Source of the DNA: Bacteroides sp.
GTDB taxonomy: Bacteria > Bacteroidota > Bacteroidia > Bacteroidales > Muribaculaceae
Reading direction: 5' to 3'
Assembly: GCA_014802175.1 (NCBI GenBank)
Contig: JAAVCU010000024.1
Coordinates: 49,245 to 86,290, forward strand
DNA length: 37,046 nucleotides
Notes under the pieces: model-generated
What the model saw: the letters and a program-made list of their open reading frames with translations, nothing else
Databases searched by the model: none
What the model was told of the DNA's origin: nothing
Part shown: piece after piece, positions 16,957 to 24,536 of the stretch
Position numbering within the stretch: position 1 is the first letter of the stretch
How the letters are laid out: every line of letters starts with the position of its first letter
Position numbers and translations under genes: made by a program

Positions 16957-17961
16957 ATGAAACTGGTATTGGTTATTTGCGACGGCATGGCCGACGAGCC
17001 ATTGGAATCATTAGGGAATAAGACTCCTTTGGAAGCCGCTGCCACTCCGACAATGGATCAATTGGCTTCGTTGGGACGCACAGGACTTGTCAGAACCATT
17101 CCGGACGGTAAATACCCCGGAAGCGAAGTCGGCATCATGACAATTCTCGGTTATGAACCCCAGCAACTTCCGTGGGGACGCGGAGCATTGGAGGCAACAG
17201 GACTCGACATTCCCATGCGCACCGATGAATTAGCCATGCGTTACCAATTGAATCATCCCGAGGAGTTCAGCCATGACGATCTTGCGAAGCGTGTATCAGC
17301 AGGTAAGATTTATCGTTTGAGCGACACTGCAGGTCTCTGCATCGTGCCCTGCGACTATTCCGAATGCAGCTCCAATAGTCTTGTAAAGTTCTGGAGTCAG
17401 GATAGGATCAGAAGTTTTCCGTCATTCGCTGAGATCCACGCTTCCGATGGTACGGACACGGACTCCGTTGCGATTGTCGGGGCGGTTCCTCTTTTGAAAG
17501 GTATAGCCAAGGGGATTGGAGCAGACTGGATCAAACCGGAAGGAGCAACCGGAGATCTCTCTACCGATTACAGTGCCAAAGCCCGGGCGGCGATAAAAGC
17601 ACTCGAAAGTCACGACACCGTAATTCTGCATATCGAAGCCTGCGACTGGGCGTCGCACCATCAGGATCCGGAAGCAAAGGTGAAGGCTATCGAAAATATC
17701 GATAAGGAGGTCATAGCATCATTGCTCAATCATTTGGAAGAATTAAACGACTCAGATCAACCGGATTCCATCAGCAAGCTATTCAGTATCGCGGTGATGT
17801 CGGACCACCCATCGCTATGCAGTACCGGAAATCACACTTCCGGACTCTCACCTCTCCTATTTTTTCATCCTCACCTCATACCTGACAACACTCAATGCTT
17901 CTCGGAAAGAGAGGCTGCCAAGGGTTGGGTGAAGTCCATCAAAGAAATTTATGAACGATAA
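16957..17961 (+). CDS. ApgM-like alkaline-phosphatase-superfamily enzyme (phosphoglycerate mutase / proposed homoserine kinase type)
   Basis: The 334-residue protein opens MKLVLVICDGMADEPLESLG, then has PGSEVGIMTILGYEP, where Ser56 is the expected phosphorylated nucleophile. It ends its core with MSDHPSLCSTGNHTSG (Asp283, His284, His293 as metal ligands). This is the cofactor-independent phosphoglycerate mutase family of archaeal ApgM type, some members of which have been proposed to be homoserine kinases. It is shorter than typical ApgM (about 400 residues). It abuts the PHP gene and overlaps cobU by 11 nt, so it is co-translated with a cobalamin gene. That suggests a phosphotransfer in the same pathway, for example supply of L-threonine phosphate for the CobD enzyme, but glycolytic or threonine-synthesis roles fit equally well. 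Confidence 0.8.
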   Translation: MKLVLVICDGMADEPLESLGNKTPLEAAATPTMDQLASLGRTGLVRTIPDGKYPGSEVGIMTILGYEPQQLPWGRGALEATGLDIPMRTDELAMRYQLNHPEEFSHDDLAKRVSAGKIYRLSDTAGLCIVPCDYSECSSNSLVKFWSQDRIRSFPSFAEIHASDGTDTDSVAIVGAVPLLKGIAKGIGADWIKPEGATGDLSTDYSAKARAAIKALESHDTVILHIEACDWASHHQDPEAKVKAIENIDKEVIASLLNHLEELNDSDQPDSISKLFSIAVMSDHPSLCSTGNHTSGLSPLLFFHPHLIPDNTQCFSEREAAKGWVKSIKEIYER

Positions 17962-18481
17962 TATAACCCACAACAAAAAGATAATACTCATCACCGGCGG
18001 TCAGCGTTCGGGGAAAAGTGAACTCTCCGAGCGGATTGCGTTGCAGGAGTCGCCCGAGCCGGTATATCTCGCCACAGCCCGTGTGCTCGACGATGAATTT
18101 CGCGAGAGGGTGAATATCCACCAACAGCGCCGCGGACCGCAATGGACCAATATCGAGGAACCGGTGAGGCTGAGAGACCACTCTATGTCAGGCCGGGTGA
18201 TACTGGTTGATTGCGTCACGATGTGGGCCACCAACGTTTTTTTCGATAACGACGAAGATGTGAAGAGCTCTCTGGAGATTCTGAAAGCTGAATTCGATAA
18301 ATTTACTGAACCCGCAGGTGTCTATATCTTCGTTTCGAACGAGATCGGATCGGGAGTGGTGGGTGGCGACCCGCTTACCCGTAAATTCACTGACCTCCAA
18401 GGTTGGCTGAACCAGTACATAGCCTCGCGCGCCACAGAAGTCTACCTGACCGTATCCGGAATCCCGGTGAAAATTAAGTAG
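17951..18481 (+). CDS. cobU: Adenosylcobinamide kinase / adenosylcobinamide-phosphate guanylyltransferase
   Basis: This 176-residue protein has a P-loop at residues 16-23 (GGQRSGKS), the guanylylated-histidine region INIHQQRRGPQW-like (seen as VNIHQQRRGPQW), the Walker-B-like VDCVTMWATN, and the CobU signature VSNEIGSGVVGGDPLTRKF followed by DLQGWLNQYIA. CobU phosphorylates adenosylcobinamide and then adds GMP to give AdoCbi-GDP, the substrate of CobS. Length is typical (about 175-190). It overlaps the ApgM-like gene by 11 nt and precedes cobT by 44 nt; that short gap holds a GTGAGGA duplication and TCTGA-rich sequence like the array after cobT. Confidence 0.96.
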   Translation: MNDNITHNKKIILITGGQRSGKSELSERIALQESPEPVYLATARVLDDEFRERVNIHQQRRGPQWTNIEEPVRLRDHSMSGRVILVDCVTMWATNVFFDNDEDVKSSLEILKAEFDKFTEPAGVYIFVSNEIGSGVVGGDPLTRKFTDLQGWLNQYIASRATEVYLTVSGIPVKIK

Positions 18482-18525
18482 TGAGGAGTGAGGAGTTCTG
18501 ATAATTCTGAAAATTGATAACTAAC

Positions 18526-19563
18526 ATGCATACTTTCAACATCAAGAAACCTTCGCGGGAAATCGAACCCGCCATTCTCGAAAAGATCGATTTTCTGACC
18601 AAGCCCAAAGGGTCGTTGGGAAAACTTGAGTCTTTGGCTGCCAAGATATGTCTGATTCAGCAGACATTGGAGCCGAAGCTGTCGAAACCTCACAACATCC
18701 TCTTCGCTGCCGATCACGGCATCATTGCCGAGGGGGTGTCAGTATCGCCAAAAGAGGTCACGTGGCAACAGCTGTCGCATTTCTCTCATGGTGGAGCCGG
18801 AATCAACTTCCTTTGCAACCAACACGGCTTCAAGCTTGTGCTCGTCGATGCCGGCGTGGATTACGACATACCTGCCGGGCGTGGAATCATAGACTGCAAG
18901 ATTCGTAAATCTACCGACAACTTCCTTCACGGGCCAGCCATGACTCTCGAAGAGTGTGAACTCGCTATCGCGCGCGGTGCTTCGGTTGTAGATCAGGTTC
19001 ACGCCACCGGATGCAACGTTGTCAGTTTCGGAGAGATGGGTAGCGGCAACACCTCCTCCTCCTCAATGTGGATGCATGCCTTCACCGGCATACCGTTGGC
19101 AGAGTGCATCGGTGCGGGAGCCGGACTCGACAAACCGGGGGTGGCACATAAACTCGATGTGCTCACACGCGCCTGGGAGAACTATACCGGGGACGACTCC
19201 GCCGAAAGCTACATAGCATGGTTCGGAGGATTTGAGATGGTGATGGCTGTCGGAGGTATGCTGCGCGCCGCGGAATTGGGTATGACAATACTTGTTGACG
19301 GATTCATCATGACAGCCTGTATCCTGGCAGCGTCGAAACTGAATCCGGATGTACTCGAATACGCCGTATTCGGTCATCAGGGCGATGAATCCGGTCACAA
19401 ACTTATGCTTCAGGCACTCAATGCCGATCCGATCCTCCACCTCGGACTGCGTCTCGGCGAAGGGAGCGGCGCGGTATGCGCCTACCCGATCCTCGAATCA
19501 GCTGTGCGCATGATCAACGAGATGGACAACTTCCAATCCGTAGGCGTCACCAAATACTTTTAA
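18526..19563 (+). CDS. cobT: Nicotinate-nucleotide-dimethylbenzimidazole phosphoribosyltransferase
   Basis: The ATG at 18526 is chosen (345 residues, [20 protein letters not shown]) over an in-frame TTG at 18514. Family motifs are clear: [10 protein letters not shown] near 25-34, [19 protein letters not shown] near 165, [10 protein letters not shown], and LRLGEGSGA near 310 where Glu312 matches the catalytic glutamate of CobT. The enzyme activates the lower-ligand base by transferring ribose phosphate from nicotinate mononucleotide, giving alpha-ribazole phosphate for CobS. Which base is used (dimethylbenzimidazole, adenine or other) cannot be read from sequence. No bluB or bza gene for base synthesis is nearby, so the base may be scavenged. 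Confidence 0.97.
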   Translation: MHTFNIKKPSREIEPAILEKIDFLTKPKGSLGKLESLAAKICLIQQTLEPKLSKPHNILFAADHGIIAEGVSVSPKEVTWQQLSHFSHGGAGINFLCNQHGFKLVLVDAGVDYDIPAGRGIIDCKIRKSTDNFLHGPAMTLEECELAIARGASVVDQVHATGCNVVSFGEMGSGNTSSSSMWMHAFTGIPLAECIGAGAGLDKPGVAHKLDVLTRAWENYTGDDSAESYIAWFGGFEMVMAVGGMLRAAELGMTILVDGFIMTACILAASKLNPDVLEYAVFGHQGDESGHKLMLQALNADPILHLGLRLGEGSGAVCAYPILESAVRMINEMDNFQSVGVTKYF

Positions 19564-19570
19564 GGTTTTC

Positions 19571-19651
19571 TCTGAAGAATCTGAAGAATCCGAATTTTCT
19601 GAAATATCAGAATCTTCTGAAACCTCCGAAATATCTGAAAACTCTGATAAA
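19571..19651 (+). repeat. 9-bp tandem repeat array, nine units of TCTGAAnnn
   Basis: Nine consecutive 9-bp units share TCTGAA at positions 1-6 with small changes (TCCGAA, TCAGAA, TCTGAT), while the last three bases vary. The array starts 8 nt after the cobT stop and ends 12 nt before the GH2 start. It stays a multiple of three, and in its own frame reads as Ser-Glu-x repeats up to a TAA at 19652-19654. It may be a slippage-prone spacer or an eroded acidic-repeat coding tail. A short TCTGATAAT/TCTGAAAAT stretch upstream of cobT looks related. Confidence 0.9.
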
Positions 19652-19662
19652 TAACCTAAATC

Positions 19663-21534
19663 ATGAAACAAATTATTTTTTCGATGGCTTTGCTGCTAAC
19701 TGCCCCGGCCGGCATAGCTTTGGCTGCCCCGGTAAAGACAGGCACAGCCCCGAAGTCAACACTCACCACCGAATGGGGTGAGAAAGTAACACCGCAGAAC
19801 GTATGGCAGCAATATCCGCGCCCCACTCTCACCCGCGACAAGTGGCAGAACCTGAACGGAGAATGGGATTATGCCATTCTGCCCAAAGGAGCCTCAACAC
19901 CCGCTAAATACGTCGGCAAGATACTTGTGCCCTATCCGGTGGAATCCCAACTCTCTGGAGTAGGAAAGACTGTAGGAGAGGATAATGAATTGTGGTATCG
20001 ACGTAAATTCACCATCCCTTCTTCATGGAAAGGACAGAACATCAACCTGAATTTCGGAGCCGTTGACTGGAAAGCCGATGTCTGGGTAAACGGAGTGAAG
20101 GTCGGCGGTCACGAAGGAGGCTACTCACCCTTCACGCTTGACATGACCGATGCGCTGAAGAATGGAGAGAACGAGCTTATCGTAAGAGTTTACGACCCCT
20201 CCGACAAAGGCACGCAGCCCCGTGGCAAGCAGGTAGACAACCCCAAAGGTATCTGGTACACTCCCGTCACCGGTATATGGCAGACCGTATGGATGGAACC
20301 TGTGGCTAAAAACAGTATCGAGAAATTGAAAATCACACCCGATGTGGATGGCAACCGTCTGCTTGTGGAGGGTGCTGTTACCGGCGACGGCATACTCGAC
20401 ATCGCAGTGTTCGACAACGGCAAGCAGGTAGCTGCCTCGAAGGGTATGGCCGGCGAGGTTATCGAAGTTGAGATGCCCGCAGATGTGAAGCTATGGTCTA
20501 CGGAGACTCCACACATCTACGACCTTACTGCCACACTCTCAAAAGATGGTAAGATCGCCGATAAAGTCGGCAGTTATGCCGCCATGCGCAAAGTTGGGAT
20601 AAAACGCGACGACAAGGGCGTAATCCGATTCATGCTCAACGACAAGCCTATCTTCCACTTCGGTCCGCTGGATCAGGGATGGTGGCCCGATGGTCTGTAC
20701 ACCGCCCCTTCATACGACGCCATGGTCTACGACATTGACGAAACCAAGGATCTTGGCTTCAACATGATCCGCAAACATGTGAAAGTGGAACCCGAACTCT
20801 GGTATGAGTATTGCGACCGCAACGGCATCCTCGTATGGCAGGATATGCCGAGCGGCGATAAGAAAAAGCGTTGGCAGAACCACAACTATCACGTGGGTGA
20901 TGAATTTGAACGCACTCCGGAGAGCGACCGTCAGTATCGCAAGGAATGGCTGGAGATAATGGAGAATCTTCACAATCACCCGTCGATTGTGGTGTGGGTG
21001 CCATTCAACGAAGCTTGGGGACAGTATGACACGCAGAACATAGCTACACTGACAAAAGACACCGACCCCTCACGCCTGGTTAATGCTGCCAGCGGTGGTA
21101 ACTATTTCTTCGGCGCCGGCGACATCCTCGACGTTCACAATTACCCCGAACCGCGCATCTACCTCCTCAGCGACGATCAAGCCAACGTCATCGGTGAATA
21201 CGGTGGCATCGGTTATCCGGTTAAAGACCACCTCTGGCAATCGGACCGCAACTGGGGATATATCGAATTCAAAACTCCGGCTGAGCTTACCGACAAATAT
21301 ATCGAATATATCGATATCCTCGACAATATGGCTAATATTGCTTACACCGGAGGGGTTTACACCCAGACCACGGATGTGGAGGGTGAGGTCAACGGACTGC
21401 TGACTTACGACCGCAAGGTTACAAAAGTAGATAAAGATCGCGTACGCAAAGCCAACCGCAACCTCATCAGGAAATATTCCAAAGATTCCGGTAAGGCGGA
21501 AGGACGTCAGTACGCACCCGGCGACACCAAATAA
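19663..21534 (+). CDS. Secreted glycoside hydrolase family 2 enzyme (beta-galactosidase/glucuronidase-like)
   Basis: The 623-residue protein has a signal peptide (MKQIIFSMALLLTAPAGIALA), a jelly-roll sugar-binding domain (about 45-210, with LNGEWDYAI and VWVNGVKVGGHEGGYSPF), an immunoglobulin-like domain (about 215-320) and a TIM barrel (about 325-600). The acid/base is Glu450 in WVPFNEAWGQ and the nucleophile is Glu512 in VIGEYGG, both as expected for GH2. The enzyme would remove a beta-linked sugar from a glycan in the periplasm or outside. The precise sugar is not predictable. Its place between cobT and cobS, 12 nt before cobS, is odd since no cobalamin step needs a glycosidase. It may be a passenger inserted into the operon. 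Codon use resembles its neighbours. Confidence 0.93.
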   Translation: MKQIIFSMALLLTAPAGIALAAPVKTGTAPKSTLTTEWGEKVTPQNVWQQYPRPTLTRDKWQNLNGEWDYAILPKGASTPAKYVGKILVPYPVESQLSGVGKTVGEDNELWYRRKFTIPSSWKGQNINLNFGAVDWKADVWVNGVKVGGHEGGYSPFTLDMTDALKNGENELIVRVYDPSDKGTQPRGKQVDNPKGIWYTPVTGIWQTVWMEPVAKNSIEKLKITPDVDGNRLLVEGAVTGDGILDIAVFDNGKQVAASKGMAGEVIEVEMPADVKLWSTETPHIYDLTATLSKDGKIADKVGSYAAMRKVGIKRDDKGVIRFMLNDKPIFHFGPLDQGWWPDGLYTAPSYDAMVYDIDETKDLGFNMIRKHVKVEPELWYEYCDRNGILVWQDMPSGDKKKRWQNHNYHVGDEFERTPESDRQYRKEWLEIMENLHNHPSIVVWVPFNEAWGQYDTQNIATLTKDTDPSRLVNAASGGNYFFGAGDILDVHNYPEPRIYLLSDDQANVIGEYGGIGYPVKDHLWQSDRNWGYIEFKTPAELTDKYIEYIDILDNMANIAYTGGVYTQTTDVEGEVNGLLTYDRKVTKVDKDRVRKANRNLIRKYSKDSGKAEGRQYAPGDTK

Positions 21535-21546
21535 AAACTATCACTA

Positions 21547-22308
21547 ATGAAGAAAGTTTTTGCCGCAATAGGGTTCTTTACCCGCATACCTGTATGGAGA
21601 CTCACAGATATCCCTGCCGATAAATATAAGCGTGTGGTGGATCTGTGGCCTCTTGCCGGATGGATCACGGGCGGCATCACGGCTGTGGCACTGTGGGGAG
21701 GATTGCAGATCTTCCCCACGGTGGTTGCCGTTATTGCAGCGTTCACAATCCGGCTGATCCTGACCGGAGCTTTGCACGAAGATGGATTGGCAGACTTTAT
21801 CGACGGCACGGGTGGTGGCACCAGCCGCACGCGCATTCTGGAAATCATGAAAGATTCCGCAATCGGTTCTTATGGTGTTATCGGATTGATATTCTACTTC
21901 CTCCTCACAATAGGGTGCATTGCCAACTTCCCGGTTGTCATAGCTCCCCTTATAATTCTGGTTGCCGACCCCTGGAGTAAATTCTGCGGTTCTCTGCTGA
22001 TAAACTTCCTCCCCTACGCCCGCAAGCAGGAGGAGGCTAAAAACAAACTTATCTACGACCGGATGTCGGCACCGACATTTGCAATCTGTCTGCTCTGCGG
22101 ACTCCTCCCTGCAGTTCTCCTCACCTTTATATTTCAGCTCCTCCCCCTCTCTTTCCTTTATCTGCTCCTCCCTCCCCTTGCCGTAGCGTTCCTGATGATT
22201 CTCTACCTCCACCACAAAATCGGAGGCTACACCGGCGACTGCTGCGGCGCAACCGCCCTCCTCTGCGAACTCACCTTCTACCTCTCCGCCTCAATAGTTT
22301 TAAATTAA
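21547..22308 (+). CDS. cobS: Adenosylcobinamide-GDP ribazoletransferase (cobalamin synthase)
   Basis: This 253-residue membrane protein shows the CobS signature: FFTRIPV near the start, then LHEDGLADFIDGTGGG (Glu78, Asp79, Asp83 and Asp86) and EIMKDSAIGSYGVIGLI. About six hydrophobic segments follow. CobS joins AdoCbi-GDP from CobU with alpha-ribazole (phosphate) made by CobT to form adenosylcobalamin (phosphate) at the inner membrane. Length is normal. It follows the GH2 gene by 12 nt and is separated from cobC by a 79-nt gap with a direct repeat. Confidence 0.96.
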   Translation: MKKVFAAIGFFTRIPVWRLTDIPADKYKRVVDLWPLAGWITGGITAVALWGGLQIFPTVVAVIAAFTIRLILTGALHEDGLADFIDGTGGGTSRTRILEIMKDSAIGSYGVIGLIFYFLLTIGCIANFPVVIAPLIILVADPWSKFCGSLLINFLPYARKQEEAKNKLIYDRMSAPTFAICLLCGLLPAVLLTFIFQLLPLSFLYLLLPPLAVAFLMILYLHHKIGGYTGDCCGATALLCELTFYLSASIVLN

Positions 22309-22324
22309 AGGACCTCATGCGTCT

Positions 22325-22388
22325 GGCGTGAGAGCTTCAGCTCGAAATTAAAACCGTTCGGCGTGAGAGCTTAAGTTTGAGATTAAAA
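22325..22388 (+). repeat. 29-bp direct repeat between cobS and cobC
   Basis: Two copies (22325-22353 and 22360-22388) share GGCGTGAGAGCTT, AG, GA and ATTAAAA with four mismatches in 29 bp, at a 35-bp period. The second copy ends on the A of the cobC start codon, so the repeat supplies the A-rich sequence before the start. This may reflect a duplication of the translation-initiation region. Confidence 0.85.
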
Positions 22389-22972
22389 TGAATAAGATAA
22401 CCTTTGTCCGCCACACTTCCGTCGATGTTGAGCCCGGCATCTGCTACGGGCGAACCGACGTCGCAGTCAAACCCACCTTTGCTGAAGAAGCCGCGAGGGT
22501 AAGCTCCGCATTGCAGGAAGCTACGAAAAGAAACGGCAGACCCTTCGATGCGGTTTACCGGAGTCCACTGACGCGGTGCCGTTTACTGGCCGAGGCATGT
22601 GGGTATCCCGAGGCAATCCCCGACGAGCGCCTATATGAAATGAACTTCGGAGAATGGGAGATGCAACGTTACGACGACATAAAAGATCCACGCCTTCAGC
22701 AATGGTTCGATGATTGGGAGAACGTATCGCCTCCCGGCGGCGAATCCTTCCTTGATCAGCAACGGCGTGTCGCCTCTTTCTTAAAAGAGATGCAGCAGCT
22801 AAACGCAAATGACTCGACTACATTCAACAATGAATCTTGCGGGCGCAATATCCTCGTCTTCACTCACGCCGGCGTAATGATGAACGCCATGCTGCTCTGC
22901 AACCTCGCCACATTGGAAAATGTCTTTGAACTTCAGCCTACCTACGGCTCCCTGCTCGAAATCAATTTATGA
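22388..22972 (+). CDS. cobC: Alpha-ribazole phosphatase, histidine phosphatase family
   Basis: The 194-residue protein starts MNKITFVRHTSVDVEPGICY; the RH of the phosphohistidine motif is at residues 8-9. YRSPLTRCRLLAEA, MNFGEWEMQRYDDI, SPPGGESFLDQQRRV and VFTHAGVMMNAML follow, all typical of CobC-type phosphatases. It removes the 5'-phosphate from alpha-ribazole phosphate or from cobalamin 5'-phosphate in the last step of nucleotide-loop assembly. It is the last gene of the plus-strand run, and its final 11 nt overlap the end of the convergent nhaC gene. Confidence 0.92.
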   Translation: MNKITFVRHTSVDVEPGICYGRTDVAVKPTFAEEAARVSSALQEATKRNGRPFDAVYRSPLTRCRLLAEACGYPEAIPDERLYEMNFGEWEMQRYDDIKDPRLQQWFDDWENVSPPGGESFLDQQRRVASFLKEMQQLNANDSTTFNNESCGRNILVFTHAGVMMNAMLLCNLATLENVFELQPTYGSLLEINL

Positions 22973-24266
22973 CAGGGCGACGTTTCCTGGTTATCAGAAT
23001 AGACACTCCCAAGCATACGATCAGAATCTGCGGATAGAAAAGATAGCGCCACGGAGCCACCGGAGATATGCCGGCAAGCGAAGCTGCCATCAGGGTCTGC
23101 GCTCCGTATGGAATCAATGCCTGAGCTATGCAGGAGGCGGTGTCGAGCAACGAAGCACTTTTCTTCGGCGATATATCATAATGTGTTGCTATTTTCTTTG
23201 CCAGCGAACCGACGGTGATGATCGCTATGGTGTTGTTGGCAGTGCAGAGATTCACTATACCCACCAACAGCGCGATACTGAATTGTGCGCCTCTTGACGT
23301 GTGTATGTTCCTACCGAGCATCTTCAAGATAAAGTCTATTCCTCCGGCACTTTTGATTATCCCCAGCATACCTGCTGCCAAAAGCGTGACAATAATCAGT
23401 CCCCCGACAGAATCTATACCCTCTCCAGCCGTAAAAAATATGTCGAGCAACGACAACCCCTGCAAGAGGCCTGCCACAATCGCGGATACAATTCCCAGCA
23501 AAAGGACTACCGTTACATTGATGCCACACAGCGCACAAACAATCACCACCAGATATGGTATTACAAGCCACGGATTGCTGCCCGAAGCCTCCGGACTGAC
23601 ATCCAGCTCAGGTGAATGAATGCAGTAGAGCACCAATGCGATCACCGCCGCCGGAAGCACGATGGCTATGTTGGCGGTAAACTTATCCTTCATATCGCAT
23701 CCCTGCGTGCGGGTGGCAGCTATGGTAGTGTCGGAAATAAACGAAAGGTTATCGCCGAAAAACGCACCCCCAAGCACTATCGCCACAAAGAACGGCACGG
23801 AAACTCCCGCACCCTCCGCCATCTGTGAAGCAAGTGGAGTGAGTGCGACCACCGTCCCCACCGATGTACCGATAGCCATAGATATGAAACATGTGGCGAT
23901 GAAAAGTCCCGGCACGAGCATATACGATGGCAAGAAGCGGATGGTCAGATCCACCGTTGCCTCTATCGCGCCCGTTTTGCGCGCTATGGCCGCGAATGCC
24001 CCCGCAAGGATGAAGATCCACACCATATAAAGCACATTGGAGGATCCCGCCTCTTTAGAAAATATGGAGATTCTGTCGGCAAGTGGCTTCCCTTTTAAGG
24101 TGAAAGCAGCCCACACCGACGCTATCAGCAACGCCACACTTATCGGCATCTTGTAGAAATCTCCGCAGATGACCGATGTAGCTAAATATACGAGTAGAAA
24201 AACTATAATCGGAGAGATGGCAAGCAAACCTCTCCGGTAAGAAATATCGACTTTTATTCCTGACAT
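22962..24266 (-). CDS. nhaC: NhaC-family Na+/H+ antiporter-like membrane protein
   Basis: This 434-residue protein has about 11-12 hydrophobic segments and NhaC-type features: FAAIARKTGAIEATVDLTIR near 90, SMAIGTSVGTVVALTPLASQ near 130-150, and GGAFFGDNLSFISDTTIAAT near 165-190, a signature of this superfamily. NCTANNTIAIIT-like residues (LCTANNTIAIITVGSLAKKI) lie near the C-terminus. Family members exchange sodium for protons or transport small solutes; the exact substrate is unknown. It is a single gene that converges on cobC (11-bp overlap) and starts 43 nt from the inverted-repeat element at 24309-24493. That element carries a TAATTTTG (-7-like) sequence pointing at it. Confidence 0.88.
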   Translation of the reverse strand: MSGIKVDISYRRGLLAISPIIVFLLVYLATSVICGDFYKMPISVALLIASVWAAFTLKGKPLADRISIFSKEAGSSNVLYMVWIFILAGAFAAIARKTGAIEATVDLTIRFLPSYMLVPGLFIATCFISMAIGTSVGTVVALTPLASQMAEGAGVSVPFFVAIVLGGAFFGDNLSFISDTTIAATRTQGCDMKDKFTANIAIVLPAAVIALVLYCIHSPELDVSPEASGSNPWLVIPYLVVIVCALCGINVTVVLLLGIVSAIVAGLLQGLSLLDIFFTAGEGIDSVGGLIIVTLLAAGMLGIIKSAGGIDFILKMLGRNIHTSRGAQFSIALLVGIVNLCTANNTIAIITVGSLAKKIATHYDISPKKSASLLDTASCIAQALIPYGAQTLMAASLAGISPVAPWRYLFYPQILIVCLGVSILITRKRRPVIN

Positions 24267-24308
24267 TAATTATGGCTTTTACCTGAAAGTCTATAACTTC
24301 CTCATTAT

Positions 24309-24493
24309 AAGTAAGTATTCAAAATTAAACGATATTAAGTGATATAGATGTCTTTTATACTATCTTGGGCTTCTTTTTTGCCGTTTTTAACTTGTAGCTC
24401 AGTCGAATACGAAAGTATTCTCCTTCGCTCCGCGTCAAAATCGTCTAAAAAATAAGCTCCAATATAGTATAAATTAATTTTGAGCACTTACTT
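24309..24493. repeat. MITE-like imperfect inverted-repeat element between cbiB and nhaC
   Basis: The ends are AAGTAAGT and ACTTACTT. The left arm continues nTTCAAAATTAA, then TTTATACTATCTTGGGCTT and a T-run; the right arm read on the other strand gives nCTCAAAATTAA, TTTATACTATATTGGAGCTT and a T-run. The arms match over about 50 nt, with a 24-nt extra segment (24329-24353 region) in the left arm. The centre holds a perfect small hairpin (GAATAC-GAAA-GTATTC, 24405-24420). No ORF is inside. This structure fits a non-autonomous transposable element or a long cruciform/terminator hairpin. I could not find a clear target duplication beyond TA-rich ends. Confidence 0.7.
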
Positions 24494-24536
24494 TAAAACG
24501 CCAAAATTAATATTTTTTCCACAATTATGCAAATCT

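Noticed and set aside
21544..22215. Minus-strand 223-codon open frame opposite cobS
   Set aside because: Composition is skewed to Glu, Arg and Gln as expected for the antisense of a hydrophobic membrane protein; cobS has all family motifs.
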